From NCBI GenBank assembly GCA_012515725.1, contig JAAYXU010000195.1, positions 1-6,548 of the forward strand: a stretch of 6,548 nucleotides of DNA, given 5' to 3'. The first letter of the stretch is position 1, and every line of letters starts with the position of its first letter. The translations under genes were made by a program, and so were the position numbers. A model generated the notes under the pieces. It did no database searches, had not been told where the DNA came from, and was given only the letters and a program-made list of their open reading frames with translations. This document shows positions 5,769-6,548 of this stretch, in pieces. The DNA comes from Clostridiales bacterium (GTDB taxonomy: Bacteria; Bacillota; Clostridia; Christensenellales; UMGS416).

Positions 5769-6542
5769 TCACGCGAGCCTGCCGAGCAGCCGCTCCATCT
5801 GGCGTCTCGTGCGCTCGCGCAGATCGTTCATCCGGTCGTGGCGGCTGCCGACGTTCGCGGGATATACGGGTTCTCCCACCACGAGCGTCGTCAGCGGCTT
5901 GCGCTTCCACAGCCTGTAGAGACCCGTCGGCTTTCGAAACTTGAAAACCATCGGTATGACCGGAACCTCGCCCTCTATCGCCAGGCGGAACGCGCCGTTC
6001 TTAAAGGGCCGCAGCTTTTCGTAATAAGGCCACAGCGCCGTCTCGGGATAGAAATGTATGAGCCGTCCCTGGGCGAGCTGCTCGCGCAGCGCCGCCATGA
6101 ACGCCATGATCGCCCGCGCGTTTTCGGGTATGGGCACGCCGCCCAGCATCCGCACGAGCCAGCTGATGACCGGTATTTCGAGGTTGCTCTGCAGCGTAGT
6201 AAAGTACGGCCTTCGCGGGAAAAGCGTCAGCGCGAGCATCGTCGCGTCCATCACATGCACATGGTTGGCCACCGTGATGGCCCCGCCGCGGGCCATGCGC
6301 AGATTGCGCCGCCCCTCTATGCGGAACCCGTTGAACAGCCGGTTGTACAGCAGAAGGATCGGCATGACCAGCGAGCCCAGCAGCCAGGAAATAAACCGGA
6401 ACCACAGCTTGCGGCATACGAAGGGAAAATGTTCGTCGATGTTCTTTTTAAGAGGCGCCCACATATGGATCACGTGCCGGTCGGTCCGGTCCTCCCGCGC
6501 TTTGCGGAAGTCCTCGATCACACGCTCATACACCTTCTCCAT
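5769..6542 (-). CDS. PlsC-family (1-acyl-glycerol-3-phosphate-type) acyltransferase
   Basis: A 257-residue membrane-associated acyltransferase of the LPLAT/AGPAT family, which moves an acyl chain to a lysophospholipid or related acceptor, usually making phosphatidic acid. Motif I, the catalytic H-x4-D, is NHVHVMDA with H94 and D99. Motif II corresponds to the GGVPIPEN region (134-141). Motif III is FYPETALWP (164-171), a variant of the usual FPEGT with T168 in place of Gly. PFKNGAFRLA follows at 179-188, then VPVIPMVF (193-200) as motif IV. A hydrophobic stretch at 47-66 is a likely membrane segment. The basic, charged first 46 residues are longer than in minimal PlsC. The ATG at 6542 has GAGG just upstream, but the frame stays open to the window edge, so the true start could lie outside. 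It converges on the HAD gene with 6 bp between the stops. Because motif III is atypical, the acceptor is uncertain. Confidence 0.9.
   Translation of the reverse strand: MEKVYERVIEDFRKAREDRTDRHVIHMWAPLKKNIDEHFPFVCRKLWFRFISWLLGSLVMPILLLYNRLFNGFRIEGRRNLRMARGGAITVANHVHVMDATMLALTLFPRRPYFTTLQSNLEIPVISWLVRMLGGVPIPENARAIMAFMAALREQLAQGRLIHFYPETALWPYYEKLRPFKNGAFRLAIEGEVPVIPMVFKFRKPTGLYRLWKRKPLTTLVVGEPVYPANVGSRHDRMNDLRERTRRQMERLLGRLA
5775..5795 (+). other. Stem-loop 12 nt past the HAD stop codon, inside the acyltransferase end
   Basis: GAGC and CTGC (5775-5782) pair with GCAG (5786-5789) and GCTC (5792-5795) around a 3-nt loop with a 2-nt bulge. On the plus strand this lies just downstream of the HAD stop and could form the 3' end of that transcript. 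No T-run follows, so termination here is only a possibility. Confidence 0.22.
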
Positions 6543-6548
6543 CGCCTC

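Noticed and set aside
1..6548. Mobile element, phage or defence island
   Set aside because: All genes are housekeeping or metabolic types with similar composition; no transposase, integrase, terminal repeats or direct-repeat arrays are seen.

Overview
The window is a dense piece of a GC-rich bacterial chromosome with six complete or nearly complete genes, one truncated gene and almost no spacer DNA. The gene types suggest a Bacillota, probably an uncultured or gut Clostridia. These are a Firmicutes-style MurG (GKLRRY, HESDLTPGLAN, SRAGANAI), a run of M42 peptidases, a free-standing ComEC-like metallo-beta-lactamase protein, and AGGAGG-type ribosome binding sites. This placement is inferred from family resemblance only. 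A notable habit is heavy use of the isoleucine codon ATA despite the GC-rich background. I see no rRNA or tRNA gene, CRISPR array, insertion sequence or phage gene.

Layout: (1) 1-945, plus strand: the C-terminal ~314 residues of MurG, the lipid II-forming GlcNAc transferase. (2) 4927 down to 931, minus strand: one four-gene operon, in transcription order three different M42 metallo-aminopeptidase paralogues (called A, B and C here) and a membrane-anchored MBL-fold hydrolase resembling the C-terminal domain of ComEC. The junctions are a 16-nt overlap (A/B), a 4-nt gap (B/C) and a 25-nt gap (C/MBL). The MBL gene converges on murG, and their coding ends overlap by 15 bp. (3) 4928-5099: the only real intergenic region, 172 bp. 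It holds two divergent promoters, each with a perfect TATAAT, and a hairpin at the predicted 5' end of the peptidase mRNA. (4) 5100-5762, plus strand: a HAD-family phosphatase/phosphomutase whose promoter places the predicted transcription start on the A of its ATG, which suggests a leaderless mRNA. (5) 6542 down to 5769, minus strand: a PlsC-type acyltransferase converging on the HAD gene with a 6-bp gap.

Functionally the window combines envelope synthesis (MurG, PlsC-like acyltransferase) with peptide turnover (three M42 enzymes). M42 enzymes usually form dodecameric tetrahedral (TET) particles that trim peptides released by proteasome-like proteases. Three co-transcribed, diverged paralogues with different active-site details suggest either a set of complementary specificities or a mixed particle. 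I found no clearly new system. The points most worth checking are the M42 triplet, the apparently leaderless HAD gene and the structured leader of the peptidase operon.
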